From assembly GCF_022682495.2 (NCBI RefSeq), contig NC_071392.1, positions 58,863,459-58,927,458 on the forward strand: a stretch of 64,000 nucleotides of DNA, written 5' to 3'. How positions within the stretch are numbered: position 1 is the stretch's first letter; each line of letters opens with the position of its first letter. The DNA is from Desmodus rotundus. Taxonomy: Eukaryota; Chordata; Mammalia; Chiroptera; Phyllostomidae. Shown in pieces: positions 22,730 to 34,414 of the stretch. A program made the position numbers and the translations under genes. The notes below the pieces were generated by a model. It saw only the letters and a list, made by a program, of their open reading frames with translations, searched no databases and had not been told where the DNA came from.

Positions 22730-24682
22730 CTTCTGGCCAAGATGGAGACGTAGTTAGACACACTGTGCCTCCTTGCACAACCAAAAGGACAAGAACAATT
22801 TAAAAACAAAAAGCAACCAGACTGCCAGAAAATTGAATTGTATGGAAGCCTGACTACTAGGGAGATAATGAAGACACATTCATCCAGACCGGTAGGAGGG
22901 GCAGAGACAGGCAGCAGGTGGAGAGGACTCCCAGCAAGGCGGTGGCTGGAGGACTGGGATGGGCAAGACCATGGCTAGTGGACCCAGCGAGGTGGCAGAT
23001 TGTGGAGCAGGGCAGGCAAGGCTGCAGCTAGGGGCACAGCGACAGACTTCGCAACCCAGTTTCTTTGTCTCCGCAGTTTAGCTGTCTCTGTCAGAGTTCA
23101 AGCAAAGGGAAATAAAGCCTCAAACCACTGATTGAAAGCACCTGTGGGGGTTGAGGCACGAGAAACTCCAAGCCTCACAGGAGAGTTCATTGTAGAGACC
23201 CACAGGGTCCTAAAATGTTCACAAACCCACCCACCCGGGAATCAGCACCAGAAGGGCCCAATAAGATTGTGGGTAGTGGGGGGAATGACTGAAAACTGAC
23301 AGAGAGAGGAGCGAACACCATTGCTCCCTCTTGGACCCCTCCCCCACATACAGCGTCACAGTGCAGCAACAAGGGTTAACCCCGCCCTGGGGAATACCTA
23401 TGGCCCCGCCCCTTTATGTAACAGGCATGCCAAGACAAAAAAAAATGGCCCAAATAAAAGAACAGATCAAAGCTCCAGAAACAATACAGCTAAGCAACGA
23501 AGAGATAGCCAACCTATCAGATGCACAGTTCAAAACACTGGTAATCAGGATGCTCACAGAATTGGTTGAATTTGGTCGCAAATTAAATGAAAAAATGAAG
23601 GCTATGCTAAGAAAAACAAAAGAAAATGTTCAGGGAACCAATAGTGATGCGAAGGAAACTGGGACTCAAATCAACAGTGTGGACCACAAGGAAGAAAGAA
23701 ACATCCAACCAGAAAAGAATGAAGCAACAAGAATTCAGAAAAAGGAGGAGAGGCTTAGGAACCTCCAGGACATCTTGAAACATTCCAACATCCGAATTAT
23801 AGGGGTGCCAGAAGGAGAAGAGGAAGAACAAAAAATTGAAAACTTATTTGAAGAAATAATGAAGGAGAACTTCCCCAATCTAGCAAAGGAAATAGACTTC
23901 CAGGAAGTCCAGGAGGCTCAGAGAGTCCCAAAGAAGCTGGACCCAAGGAGGAACACACCAAGGCACATCATAATTACATTCCCCAAGACTAAAGATAAGG
24001 AGAGAATCTTAGAAGCAGCAAGAGATAAGGACACAGTTCCCTACAAAGGAGTTCCCATAAGACTGTCAGCTGATTTCTCCAAAAAGACCTTACAGGCAAA
24101 AAGGGGTTGGAAAGAAGTATTCCAATTCATGAAGGGCAAAGACCTACATCCAAGATTACTGTATCCAGCAAAGCTTTCATTTAGAATGGAAGGGAAGATG
24201 AAGTGCTTCTCAGATAAGGTCAAGTTAAAGGAGTTCATCATCTCCAAGCCCTTATTATATGAAATGTTAAAGGAACTTATCTAAGAAAAAGATTAAAAAT
24301 GTGAACAGTAAAATGACAGCAAACTCACAGTTATTAACCACCACACCTAAAACAAGAACAAAAGCAAACTAAGCAAACAACTAAAACAGGAACAGAACCA
24401 CAGAAATGGAGATCACATGGAGGGTTATCAACAGGGAAGTGGGAGGGGGAGGGAGGAAGGAAAGGTACAGAGATTAAGTAGCAGAAACGGTAGGTAAAAA
24501 ATAGACAGGGGGAGGGTAAGAATAGTATAGGAAATGTAGAGGCCAAAGAACTTATAAGTATGACCAATGGACATGAACTATAGGGGGGGAACGTGGGAGG
24601 GAGGGGGTGGGCGAGATGGAGTGAAGGGGGGGAAATGGGACAACTGTAATAGCATAATCAATAAAATATATTTAAAAAAAGA
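22730..24682 (+). mobile_element. HAL1, full length, intact ORF1, 18-bp target duplication
   Basis: The best preserved copy of the window, 1953 bp. It begins 'cttctggccaagatggagac', has a GC-rich leader of about 700 bases, one open ORF1 (23445-24284), and then a 3' region of about 400 bases. The 3' region has a purine/G-rich block (24420-24640) and the end 'gtaatagcataatcaataaa' plus an A-rich tail. ORF2 is absent: only 3' region lies between the ORF1 stop and the tail. The duplicated target aaaaaacacctagtcaaa is at 22712-22729 and 24683-24700 without mismatch. The target is ORF1 of the older element, so this insertion is younger. It needs L1 ORF2 protein in trans for reverse transcription. 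Confidence 0.9.
23445..24284 (+). CDS. HAL1 ORF1 protein (L1 ORF1p-like RNA chaperone), 279 codons, uninterrupted
   Basis: Encodes a nucleic-acid-binding protein of the L1 ORF1p family, expected to coat its own RNA in a cytoplasmic ribonucleoprotein. I chose the ATG at 23445 (protein start MAQIKEQIK) because related copies start ORF1 at the equivalent ATG (47629). The open frame extends 38 codons upstream but that part is leader-like. Residues ~30-112 are charged and helix-prone (short coiled coil). Residues ~114-195 match the RRM-like domain: IRIIGVPEGEEEEQKIENLF, ENFPNLAKE, and RRNTPRHIIITFPKTKDKER. Residues ~200-279 match the C-terminal domain: YKGVPIRLSADFSKKTLQAK, 'LLYPAKLSFRMEG', and an ending PLLYEMLKELI. 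Human ORF1p is 338 aa, so this one has a shorter N-terminal coiled coil. There is no premature stop. Expression is unknown. Confidence 0.85.
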   Translation: MAQIKEQIKAPETIQLSNEEIANLSDAQFKTLVIRMLTELVEFGRKLNEKMKAMLRKTKENVQGTNSDAKETGTQINSVDHKEERNIQPEKNEATRIQKKEERLRNLQDILKHSNIRIIGVPEGEEEEQKIENLFEEIMKENFPNLAKEIDFQEVQEAQRVPKKLDPRRNTPRHIIITFPKTKDKERILEAARDKDTVPYKGVPIRLSADFSKKTLQAKRGWKEVFQFMKGKDLHPRLLYPAKLSFRMEGKMKCFSDKVKLKEFIISKPLLYEMLKELI

Positions 24683-25280
24683 AAAAAACACCTAGTCAAA
24701 GCAACAAAAAGACAGAAAGATTTTAAAAGAATGAGGATAGCTTCAGAGAGCTTTGGGACAACAAGAAACACAACAATATTCACACAATAGGGACATCAGA
24801 AGAAGAAGAAAGTGAGGAAGGGATAGAAAACTGTTTAAAGAAATAATGACAGAAAAATTCCCTAACCTGGTGACGGAAAATGTCATACAAGTTCAGGAAG
24901 GAAAGAGAGTCCCAATCAAGATGAACCCAAAGAGACTCACACCAAGACACATCATAATCAAAACAGCAAAGTTTAAAGACAAAAAGAGAATCTTAAAGGC
25001 AGCAAAAGAGAAACAGTTATCTAGAAGTACACTCCAATAAGGCTGTCTGCTGGTTTCTCAACAGAAATGCTACAGGTCAGAAGGGAGTGGCATGAAGTAT
25101 TCAAAGTAATAAAAAGCAAGAAACTGCAACCAAGAACACTCTATCCAGCAAGACTTTCATTTAAAACTGAAGGTGAATTAGCTTCCCAGAAGAAAAAAAA
25201 AAGGCTAAAGGACTAAATTTCCATCAAACCAGCATTGCAAGAGATGCTAAAGGAACTGCTTTAAAAAGAAGAAGAAATAG

Positions 25281-25470
25281 CCCTCGCTGGTGTGCCTCAG
25301 GGGATTGAGTGCTGGCCTGCAAATCAAAGGGTTGCCAGTTGCATTCCCAGTCAGGGCATATGCCTGGGTTGTGGACCAGGTCCCCAGTTGGGGGTGTGCG
25401 AGAGGCAACTGCACATTGCTATTTCTCCCCTTCTATTTCTCCCTCCCTTCCTCTCTAAAAATATTTTTTT
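25281..25470 (+). mobile_element. Ves SINE with perfect 16-bp target duplication
   Basis: Body ccctcgctggtgtgcctcag to the A/T tail, with the core gcatatgcctgggttgtgga. It is flanked by aaagaagaagaaatag at 25265-25280 and 25471-25486 with no mismatch, so it is a recent insertion by L1 machinery at the end of the older L1-type element. Confidence 0.93.
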
Positions 25471-25486
25471 AAAGAAGAAGAAATAG

Positions 25487-27538
25487 AGAAAGGAACACAT
25501 GCAGGAAGGGGGGGAACTGGCAGTGAATTATTAACAATAAGCTAAACTGTGGAGGTGGAGTATATGATGAAATAGGTGGGAGCTGAGCCCACTCTCTCAT
25601 GCATCCAACTGGGACACTTAGCTGACCTTCCAAAAAACAAAGTGAACAGTCAACAGAATGTAAAATGATATGAAGTTTGGAAGCCAAAGTGCTCAGAGGA
25701 TGCTTCAAAATGGGCAGTAAGTAGGTTTTATATGTGGACAGGGAAAGTCCCTGGACATGGTGCCAGAAACCACGGTAGCTTGTTGGGACAATATCTGAGG
25801 AGAGCCCAGTCAGGAATAGCAGCTTAGCAGTTCCCTCCACTCCCAGGGTGGGGAATCCACAGACCTGTGCTGGGACTGACTTTATTACACAGAGTTGCCA
25901 GGGAGAAACAGGCTGTACACATGCACACAGCTGGCATCCTACCCTAACTATGAAGGCGGTTGCCAGCCAGGACAGTGCCAGAGATTGGGTATTCTGGCTG
26001 CACCTGGGTGGAGCATGGGGAAGAGGAGGGCCGCAACTGGCCATAACTAAGATGGACTCTTGACTTGCCAGAGAGTTGGAGTGTGTGGAAAGCCAAGCAG
26101 TGGTTTGGAGCTACAGCAGAAGTGCCCAGAAATAGGAGGAGGTGAGATGTGCTGGGCAGGGACCCCACGTGCATGTAGCTGCCCAGCCAATAGAGGGAGG
26201 TTTGTGGGCATGATCTGCTCCCTACCAGTATACCTAGGCAGTGTGATCAATAGGGTTCAAAATGAGGTGGTTTTTTAGCCCAAGACCAGCACAGTGTCAC
26301 AGAGTGGAGGGTGCAGGGTGCAGCGTACTGTGAGGGCAGTGGGCCAGGAACTGTGCACCTGAGATTAAGCGAGGCCAGACTGGGCCCTCTACCTTGGCAG
26401 AACCCCTGGGAAAGGAAGATTGAGCCCAGCCCAACTCAGACAGAAGCTGGGAAGATACGCAAAACTGGCTGGGCAGGCTTAATAACCTTCAGGGGGCTTT
26501 TCTGAAAGAGCAGGACAGCAAGATTAACATCTAGAAAGGTCCATTTTGAACTCCCCACGGGGTTCTAGGGCCCTATTTCACTGAGGCCATCAAAACAGGA
26601 AGTTAAGAAAGGGTACAACAAGGAGGATTCAGGGCACTGCCCAGACTTGGCTCACACACAGAGCGGCAGACTATACCAAGCAGGAATGAGCTGACACTCT
26701 TACATAGATTGCCCTCTGGACCATGCGGAATTGACAGCTATTTAATTATAAACTATACATTATTGGAAGTAAACTGGGTCAGACTAAGACAGGAGGTGTA
26801 GGGGCAGGGGAAACAAATCCACAATTTTCCCAGAAGACTGAACAGTGCTTCCCAGGGGAGACACAGAGATCTCACCCTCTTGATTGCAACAGAAGCTCCC
26901 TCTAGAGGCAGGGCAAGGAGATACAGGTGGTGTTGCCAGAAGTTGAATGGACCCACCTGGGGACCTTGAGCTGACAGAAAATAGAGACGGATCCAGAAAG
27001 GAGTCAGAAGACGAACAATAGCTGAGACAAATTTCACCTCGCTCTTCCTCAGAACTTGCGTGGGTTTTTTTTTTCTTCTTTTTGCTTCCTTTCATATAGC
27101 ATTCTAATATTTCTCTTTCACTTCACTCGTATCCCAACTAACACTATTCTTGGTCTTTTTAAAATTCTTTTTATAGATTATATATATTTTTTCATATTAT
27201 TTTTATTCAAATCTCACACAACACCCTTCCCTGGCCTTACTCCATTTTGCCAACTTCCTGACCTTTCTTACTGTTGTTGTAAACTTTACTTTCTCTCACA
27301 CTATGCCATTTTCCTGTTCCTTATTTTCACTATTTCTCCTCCACGTAACCTCTCGTAAGCACTCTTCTTTCTCAAGTCAGCTCACATTCTTTTCCCCTTC
27401 TTATGATACTCTTATTTCCTTTCTACCTTTATACATTGTGCCTAGTTGGGCAAAATACTATGGTTATTGATATACTTCTCCAACAGAACTCCTGTTTGTT
27501 CACTATTTATTTGCACTGTAAATCCCATAGGGTATTTT
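25487..27538 (+). mobile_element. Probable L1 5' leader, truncated
   Basis: A GC-richer 1.5 kb followed by a strongly T-rich 400 bases (27060-27480). This is the same order as the leader of the older L1-type element (20283-22140, T-rich at 21740-22120). The stretch ends where an LTR begins, so no ORF1 follows. Assignment rests on layout and composition rather than clear identity. None of its frames resembles a known protein. Confidence 0.4.
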
Positions 27539-27990
27539 TGTGGGGAACTGTTCCAAGCGTGGGAAATGTGGCTCAGCCCCCACTTGGAAAAAGCCAGTGG
27601 GGAGCGAGGTTGGCGGGCAGGACCCATGTCCATAGATAGGTTCTTCCATGGGAAATCAGGCCTGCATTGTACCTTGACTGCTATGAGACTTGCTCTTGCT
27701 AAAACTCCCTCACCCTGAGGCAGCAAATGTTTACTGAGTATCTTTAACTTTCTAAAGTCTGTGCTAAACCACCCAAGTATGGAGTGTGAGCAGTTTCCCC
27801 CTTCAGCTGTAACATCCTTCTCTTTGAAGTAATTAGCAGTATTCTGTCCTTTGTTGTCCTTAAAAGGTAATCACCTGTGGTGAACCTGTGCATAGTAAAT
27901 GAGAACCATCCTCGATGTGTCCAGAGAAGCAATGAAAGCCTGTCCAGGCGGGGGTCGGCTCTCTCTCTCTCTCTCTCTCTCTATTCTAGG
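27539..27990 (+). mobile_element. LTR of a betaretrovirus-like ERV, 3' part lost
   Basis: Matches the LTRs at 55117-55666 and 60267-60861. Shared blocks include 'gagacttgct-ttgctaaaac', 'ctccctcaccctga', 'gtttactg-gtatcttta', 'gatgtaattagca' (diverged) and the polyadenylation region 'caat(g/a)aaagcctgtc'. It begins tgtggggaactg near 27539. Similarity ends in a CT microsatellite (27959-27981), after which an unrelated repeat piece follows. Confidence 0.7.
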
Positions 27991-28002
27991 GTTCCTAGAA
28001 CA

Positions 28003-28083
28003 CTCATCCAACAGGGGAAACCTGTACTATAAGGGGCCCACCCTCCAGAAGATAATTCCTGTTTTTTAGGTGGTCCCCCGTTG
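28003..28083 (+). repeat. Repeat piece with an inverted partner at 33490-33592
   Basis: The segment with 'ggggaaacctgtactataag' and 'gggcccaccctccagaagat' matches the reverse complement of 33515-33590 over about 75 bases at high identity. The family is not identified. It sits between the LTR and an L1 3' end. Confidence 0.6.
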
Positions 28084-28084
28084 T

Positions 28085-28280
28085 AAAACTGAAATTCACA
28101 TACAACAGTATGGTGGTCACCAGAGGGAAGGGATGGTGGGGGGCGGAGCAGTGAAGGGTAAAGGGTTCCAAATATACAGTGATGGATGATTTGACTTTAG
28201 GTTGTGGTCATAGAAATGTACACTTAAAACCTATGTAATCTTATTAATCAATGTCACCCCCAATAAAGTTAATTTAAAAA
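28085..28280 (+). mobile_element. L1 3' end fragment
   Basis: Contains 'gtatggtggtcaccagaggg' and ends 'ccaataaagttaatttaaaa', an L1 3'-UTR style. It is 5' truncated and contains no ORF. Confidence 0.6.
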
Positions 28281-28287
28281 AAGAACT

Positions 28288-29262
28288 CATACTACTCAAC
28301 ACAACCCCCCCACCCCCGAAATCATTCAATTAAAAAATGGGCAGAGGACCTGAATGAACGCTTCTGCAAAGAGGACATACAGATGGCCAATAGACATCTG
28401 AAAAAAATGCTCAATGTCACTAATCTTCAGAGAAATGAAAATTAAACCACAGTGTCATATCACCTTGCATATGTCAGAATGGCTATCATCAATAAATCCA
28501 CAAATGACAAGTATTGGTGAAGATATAAAGAAAAGGTAACCCTGGTGCACTATTGGTAGGAATACAGATTGGTGTAGACACTATAGAAAACAGTATAGTT
28601 TCCTCAAAAAATTAAAAGTGAAACTGCCTCATGACCCAGTGATTCCACCTTTGGGTATATATCCAAAGAAATCCAAAACACTAATTTGAAGAATACATGC
28701 ACCCTGTTCATTGCAGCATTGTTTACATTAGTCAAGCTATGGAAGCAACTTAAGTGCTCATCAACAGATGAGTGGATAAAAGAAACTGTGGTACATATAT
28801 ACAATGGAATTAGCTGGCAATAAAAAGAATGAGATCTTACCATTTGCAACTGCATGGATGTGGATGAACTAAAAGGGTATTATGCTAAGTGAAATAAGTC
28901 AAGTAAAGCCAAATACCATTTGATTTCACTTATATGTGGAATCTAAAGAATAAAATTAAATGATCAAACAAAATGGAAACAGACTCATAGACATACAGGG
29001 AGAACTGGTGGTTGACAAGTGGTTTGGGGCACTGGGTGAAAAAGTGAATGGACTAAGAAATACAAATTGGTAGTTAACAAAAGTCATGGTAATGCACATA
29101 AAGCATTGCAAAAATAGTCAATAATAACGTGATAAAGATGTATGGTACCAGTTAAGGTACTGGAAATATTGAGGGAAATACTATGTAAAGTATATGATTG
29201 TATAACCACTAAGCTATACACTTGAAACCAATACAAAATAAAATTGAAAGAATGATATAAAA
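28288..29262 (+). mobile_element. L1 ORF2 C-terminal part and 3' end, older subfamily
   Basis: The sequence follows the last ~300 codons of L1 ORF2: 'aaatgggcagaggacctgaa', then 'tgctcaatgtcactaatctt', the 'ttcattgcagcattgtttac' block and 'gtattatgctaagtgaaata'. It then enters an L1 3' UTR ending 'aagctatacacttgaaacca' and an A-rich tail. It is interrupted by several stops and frameshifts. Confidence 0.8.
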
Positions 29263-29982
29263 AATAAAGTATTCTGTATAGAGTGTGATTAACATCTAAT
29301 ATTGTATCTAAAGAATCTTCAATGTACTTCAGTGGGGTGAGAACAGAACAAATGCCCCACTGCAACATTAAAAATGCTTTCAAGTTTTGTGACTTACACT
29401 AAATATTAATGTAAATCTTGCTCATCAATACCTTGGTATGTTTTAATATATAATATTTTTATTTTCCATGGAATAAATGGAATAACCATTTTTGGGTTTA
29501 AATATGCCATGTTCCTCTCTTATCTTTGGCACATTGCTAAATATCCTTGATTTAAGATACACCAATACTTTTTGATCTAGACCAAATAGCAACAAATGTT
29601 TACTATAATTATCACTTTATTATTTTGTTAATACTTATAAAATACTGTGAGGTCATTACACAAAATTATTGCCTGCCTGGTCAACAAAAAATTTTATGAA
29701 TAACATTACAAAAAATTAGTGTTTAGACTATGGTTTCAATTACATCAGTTTTGGTCTAATATTTCCTAACATAAATTATACACTAAGTAGTTGCTCAAAA
29801 CAATCACTACTTAAATTTCACTGCTTCATACTTTATAGCTATGTATTGCAACTAGTGAATAGGGAAATACTCAAAAAAAGAAATACTTGTAGTTTCCCTA
29901 AGTTGTCCCAAACTTGCTTATGTTTATAGGCCAATTTTTTCTGACTTTACAATCTAGTTGTCCCTATTCATAGCCGAATTCC
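29263..29982. other. AT-rich intergenic DNA, nothing recognised
   Basis: No gene or repeat family was recognised. Confidence 0.35.
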
Positions 29983-29994
29983 TTACCAGACTCT

Positions 29995-31925
29995 TTATTT
30001 TACTGATTATGCTATTACAGTTACCCAAATTTTCCATTTCCTTCCTTCTGCCCTGTACCTCCCTTCCCTCAAGGAATTCCCACCCCTTAGTTCATGTCAA
30101 TGGGTGGTGTGAGTTCTTCGGAGTCTCCATTTCCTGTGCTATTCTTAACATCTCCATCTATTTTGTACCTACAAAGTATGCTTCTTAATCCATATACCAT
30201 TTCCCCCACCCTCCCCTTTCCCCCTCCCAGCTGATAACTCTCCAAATGATCTCCATACTTACAATTCTGTTCCTTTTTTTTTTTTTTTTTTAATTCAGTT
30301 GTAGATGGTTGTGAATGTGTTGCCTTTTTAATGTTCATTGTTTTGGTCGTCTTTTTCTTAAACAAGTCCCTTTAACATTTAATGTAATAATGACTTGGTG
30401 ATGATGAACTCCTTTAGTTTTACCTCGTGTGGCAAGCACTTTATCTGTCCTTCCATTCTCATCAACAGCTTTGCTGGATAGAATAATCTACATTATAGGT
30501 CCTTGCTTTTCATCACATTGAATACTTCCTTTCAATCCCTTCTTGCTTGCAAGTTTGGGAAATCAGCTGATATTCTTATGGGGACTCCTTTGTACGTAAC
30601 TCACTGCTTTTCTCTTGCTGCTTTTAAGATTTTCTATCTTTAACCTTTGGTATTTTAATTATGATGTGTCTTGGTGAGGTCCTATTTGGGTCCATCTTCT
30701 TTGGACCCAAGTCCAGGAAGCACAGAGATGGAAGCTTCCTGGACCTGTATATCTATTTCCTTTGCCAAATTAGGGAAGTTTTCCTTCATTATTTTTTCAA
30801 GTAAGTTTCTAATTTCTTGCTCTTCCTCTTCTCCTTCTGGCACCCCTATGATTGGGACGTTGGTTAGTTTAAACCTCTAGTTGTCCTAGAGGTTCCTAAG
30901 TATAGCCTCAAATTTTTTTTTTTTTTTTTAAGTTCTTATTCCTTCTTTCTGTTCTGGTTGAATGTTTATTTCTTCTTTATGTTCCAAATCATTCATTTGA
31001 ATCCCAATTTCCTTCCCTTCACTGTTGTTTCCCTGTGGATTTTTTATTTCACTTAATCTTCATTTCTTCATGTTTTTGTCATACTCAATGAGTTCTCTTG
31101 AGCATCCTGATCACCAGTGTTTGAACTCTCCATCTGATAGGTTGGCTATCTCCATTTTGTTCTTTTTCTGTGGTTTTGTTCTGTTCTTTCATTTGGGCTA
31201 TATTTGTCTCCTCAGTTTGGCAGCCTCCTTGTATTTGTGTGTGTGTATTAGGTAAAACTGTGTGCCTCCCTGACTTAACATACCTGTTAAGTTGTATGGG
31301 ACAGACCTTAGGCATTTTCCAGGGTGGGGTGACCCACTTTACCACTCTGTGGCTGTGTGTGTGGAGAAGACTGAGAGGAGACAATGCCACTGCCTGGTTC
31401 AAGTTTGCCCTGCACTCACCCTGTTTGGTCACTTCGTGCACTTCCCATATGCAACTGGTACCCTGACTACTACCCTGGTGGTAAAGCCCAAAGTGGGTGT
31501 GTTTGCATACATTCTAAATCTGTGTGGGCCCTTTCAGCTGGGAAAACCTGAGAGTTTCTTCAGCCAACTCAACTCCCCCTGATTTTTACAGCCAGAGGTA
31601 TCTTTCCAGTGCTGGAACCCTGGGCTGTGCACTCTGGCCTGGGGCCGGGATCACTCACTCCCAAGGTATCCCTTGCAGTTTTTATCAACAACACATGAAT
31701 GTGAGACCACCTGTTCCACCACTGCCACTGCCACCTCTACTTGCCACACTGCCCCTCCTGCCCATCCGGATGAATGTGGCTTCATTAAATTCTTGATTAT
31801 TGGACTTCAATAGAGCTGGATTTTCTGATTATTTGGGGTGTTGTTTTGAGATCTGGTTGTAATTCCTTCTATGGCTGCACAAGGAGGCAAAGCATGTCTA
31901 TCTACGCCTCCATCTTGGCCTGAAG
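29995..31925 (-). mobile_element. HAL1, near full length, minus strand, decayed ORF1
   Basis: On the minus strand it begins 'cttcaggccaagatggaggc' and ends with the shared HAL1 3' end (complement of 'ttactgattatgctattaca'). ORF1 is broken into several frames (parts at 31441-31085, 30880-30400), with a T-run and a duplicated 'aagtccaggaag' segment near 30700-30745. No ORF2 is present. Flanks ttaccagactct (29983-29994) and ttatcagacttc (31926-31937) match at 9 of 12 positions and are the likely target duplication. Confidence 0.78.
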
Positions 31926-31937
31926 TTATCAGACTTC

Positions 31938-33489
31938 CAATAATTAATTTTTATTTGTAATAAATCTCCAATCTGTTTCTAATGGATAAATCAATAAAAA
32001 GATTCAATTTTAATTATATCGGAGTCATGATGAAAATGGACTCAACCCACAGTCATTTTTTTTGACATCAGCTATGTTTTCATTTAAACCTGTCTCAGTT
32101 TTTCCTCCCTACTCTTGACACTAATTACTAATTATAAATGTGACTTTTTAAAAATCTTACTGACTCTGTAACAGCCTTTAGTAATTATTAACTTAATGGG
32201 GATCTTGAAATCATATCTACTTAAAATAAAATTTTAAAGAAAATGTAATTTACAATCAAGTTATTACACTTTCTGCTTAGGATTCTAAATCTATTCACTC
32301 AGCCAAAAATATTTTTTAAATATCCCCTATTGTGGGGAAGGCACTCTTCTGGGTAACTGTGTACCAGAAATACCAAGATGTGTAAGCATCTGCCTGAAAA
32401 GAGATGACACTCCAGCAGTTTCCAACAGAGATGTTCAAATATACAGATGTAATTTTTTAAAACATTTTCTATAAAATATACCTAACCACATTCTTAAAAT
32501 TAAACAATTTTTTTCTGGTACACATAAAATATTAACTATCACATCACCTGAGGAAAGGTAATGTAGAACATTACTTTAAAAGAGACTAAGCACCAAATGT
32601 GAAATACATATAAAAAGGCAGTATCCAAAACAGTGAATATATTTAAGCCACAATTTACAAATATAAACTGCATATAGATTCTAATAAATATTTTACTCAA
32701 AATCTACCCACTAATGCACTAAATACAAATGAATTGTAATTAACAATGTAAGTTTTTTTTAAAGCACAGAGCTTTTTAAACACTGGTCTTAAAAAGTTCT
32801 TTTCTGTAGACTTTTGTATTTATTAAGAAGAGCAAGATAGAAAGTATGCAAAGTCGAGTCTCAGGGAAGAAGAGTTGAGTCAGAGTAAACTAATACAATA
32901 GCATTAACTGAAAAGTTATGGAAAAAGAACTTAGCTTCTTAATTTACCACATACAAGTGTCCATTTTATAAAAAGATGTTTTTAGAGGGTGGTGCTTTCA
33001 TGGTTTTAGCAAAATATGTTAACAAAATAGGTCAACATTACATTGAAAAATATCTCCATGTTATTTCTCTTTAGTGGAATAGAATTTTGCCCTAAAATAA
33101 TTCTTATCATTTTAAGTAATTCCTCCCTAAACATGAAATATAAAATGAAAGCCATAAAAATTACATATCTATTTCTTAATCCCTCCCATATAATCCCCTC
33201 TCTATATTATCAGTTACTATTTAAAAAACTGGCAGTTTTAATTTAGGATGCCATCTCCTAAGACTCATTCAGAGTGTTTGTTTCTTTGTGTAGGGGAATT
33301 CATCAAACTAGACATTCCATAACTTTTTAATAAATTGGCTCATCACATTTCTAGCCCATAATTTTTTGGGTTGTACTTTCATATAAAGTATATCAAATAT
33401 CAGTGTTTTGGCTGTAAAAGTGCTACCTTTTGATATGACTTCTATTACTATCTTAATACTTTATAAAGAATGCAGAATATGAGGAGACC
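31938..33489. other. AT-rich intergenic DNA
   Basis: No gene is seen. A stretch near 32290-32420 ('tcactcagccaaaaatattt', then 'ggcactcttctgggtaactg') resembles an ancient mammalian interspersed repeat also present at 41040-41190, but I cannot name it with confidence. Confidence 0.35.
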
Positions 33490-33592
33490 ACTCCCCCCCC
33501 CCCACAAAATAACCCGGAATTATCTTCCAGAGGGTGGGCCCCTTGTAGTACAGGCTTTCCCCACTTGGTGAGCATTCTAGGAATCTATCAGT
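33490..33592 (-). repeat. Inverted partner of the repeat piece at 28003-28083
   Basis: Starts in a C-run (33492-33502). It contains the complement of 'gggcccaccctc', 'cctgtacta' and 'attcctagaatgctc', as in the 28.0-kb copy but in the opposite orientation. Confidence 0.6.
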
Positions 33593-34075
33593 ATCAGTGT
33601 ACCAGCTGGTGTTGTTGTGAAAGGCTGCTTTTGGCTTCAGTGATTTTTTTTGAAGATTCTTTCAACATGTTTGCTCATTTTATGATGGGTAATTCATGAG
33701 TGCAATTGCCCACACCAACTGCGCTAACTGTTCAGCAGTTTTTGATAAAAAACTGCATGACCCCTGTAACTCACTCTCCCTGTTTGACTGATCATGCCCC
33801 TAGCAAATTTTTTTTTGTTCCCCTGGATGAAAAGTCCTCAAAGGGAAACGCTTTGCTGATGTGGAAGAGGGGAAACAAACAAACAAAAAATGGCAGAAGC
33901 ACTAGAAGGTATCAAAATTGCTAAGTTCAAAAAGTGTTTTGAGCAGCAGAGAAAATGTCTTGATAGGTGTATTGCATCAAATGGAGAATATTTTTAAAGT
34001 GGCTGAAGTTTAAACATGTAAGAATAAATACACAATTTTTTATAAATAAATTCCATTTGGGGGGGTTCTTCCTCA
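33593..34075 (+). mobile_element. mariner DNA transposon remnant (3' part of transposase)
   Basis: The translation around 33700-33830 (frame 33700-33924) matches the mariner transposase C-terminal region: a 'TALTVQQFL' block, then 'MTPVTHSP', then a diverged counterpart of the acidic 'DLAPSDFFLFP' motif. Further on (33900-34010), 'FKKCFEQ', 'RCIASNGEYF' and a stop follow in another frame. The end has the 'aataaatacacaattttttataaataaattcc' layout, given here by position (34023-34054). It lacks its 5' part, is frameshifted and cannot encode an active enzyme. Confidence 0.65.
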
Positions 34076-34414
34076 TATATCTTTATATTTGACTTTCTCA
34101 GAGTAAAGACATATATTTTAGTAAAAGCTAATTTGCTCAGCATTGGCTCAGAAATTTAAAGGGAGATTTTACTTAACATTAACTTTTTTGTAGTTATAAG
34201 TTCATAATTTTAACATTTGGCTTTTCTGCTATACTTTTTCAGAATAATAATAAAACACCATAATATTTCATTTGGATGATATTGATATAGATACTTAACT
34301 AAGAAATTTTCAAATCAACCTGCTACTAACCATGAACTCTAATGCATGGACATTTTTTGATTATCACTTGTAATATACTAAAATATACAATACCTGTTAC
34401 TTACACATTACATG

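Larger units (their letters stand above)
20283..25264 (+). mobile_element. Older L1-type element: 5' region plus decayed ORF1, split by a HAL1
   Basis: It starts near 20283 with 'ggtcacaagatggcagtaga', the L1 5'-end style. A GC-rich then strongly T-rich leader runs to about 22140. ORF1 begins near 22145 and its N-terminal part is open to 22459. After a stop, the coiled-coil region continues to 22729, where a HAL1 (22730-24682) is inserted. ORF1 resumes at 24701 and runs, with stops, to about 25264. The frame 24846-25040 holds the 'TPRHIIIK' pattern of the RNA-binding domain. No ORF2 is seen after ORF1: a Ves SINE and then unrelated sequence follow. It may itself be an older ORF1-only element. 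Confidence 0.65.

Noticed and set aside
25469..26044. Minus-strand frame of 191 codons
   Set aside because: It overlaps the Ves SINE end and the L1-leader-like stretch; composition is repeat-like and no family is recognised.
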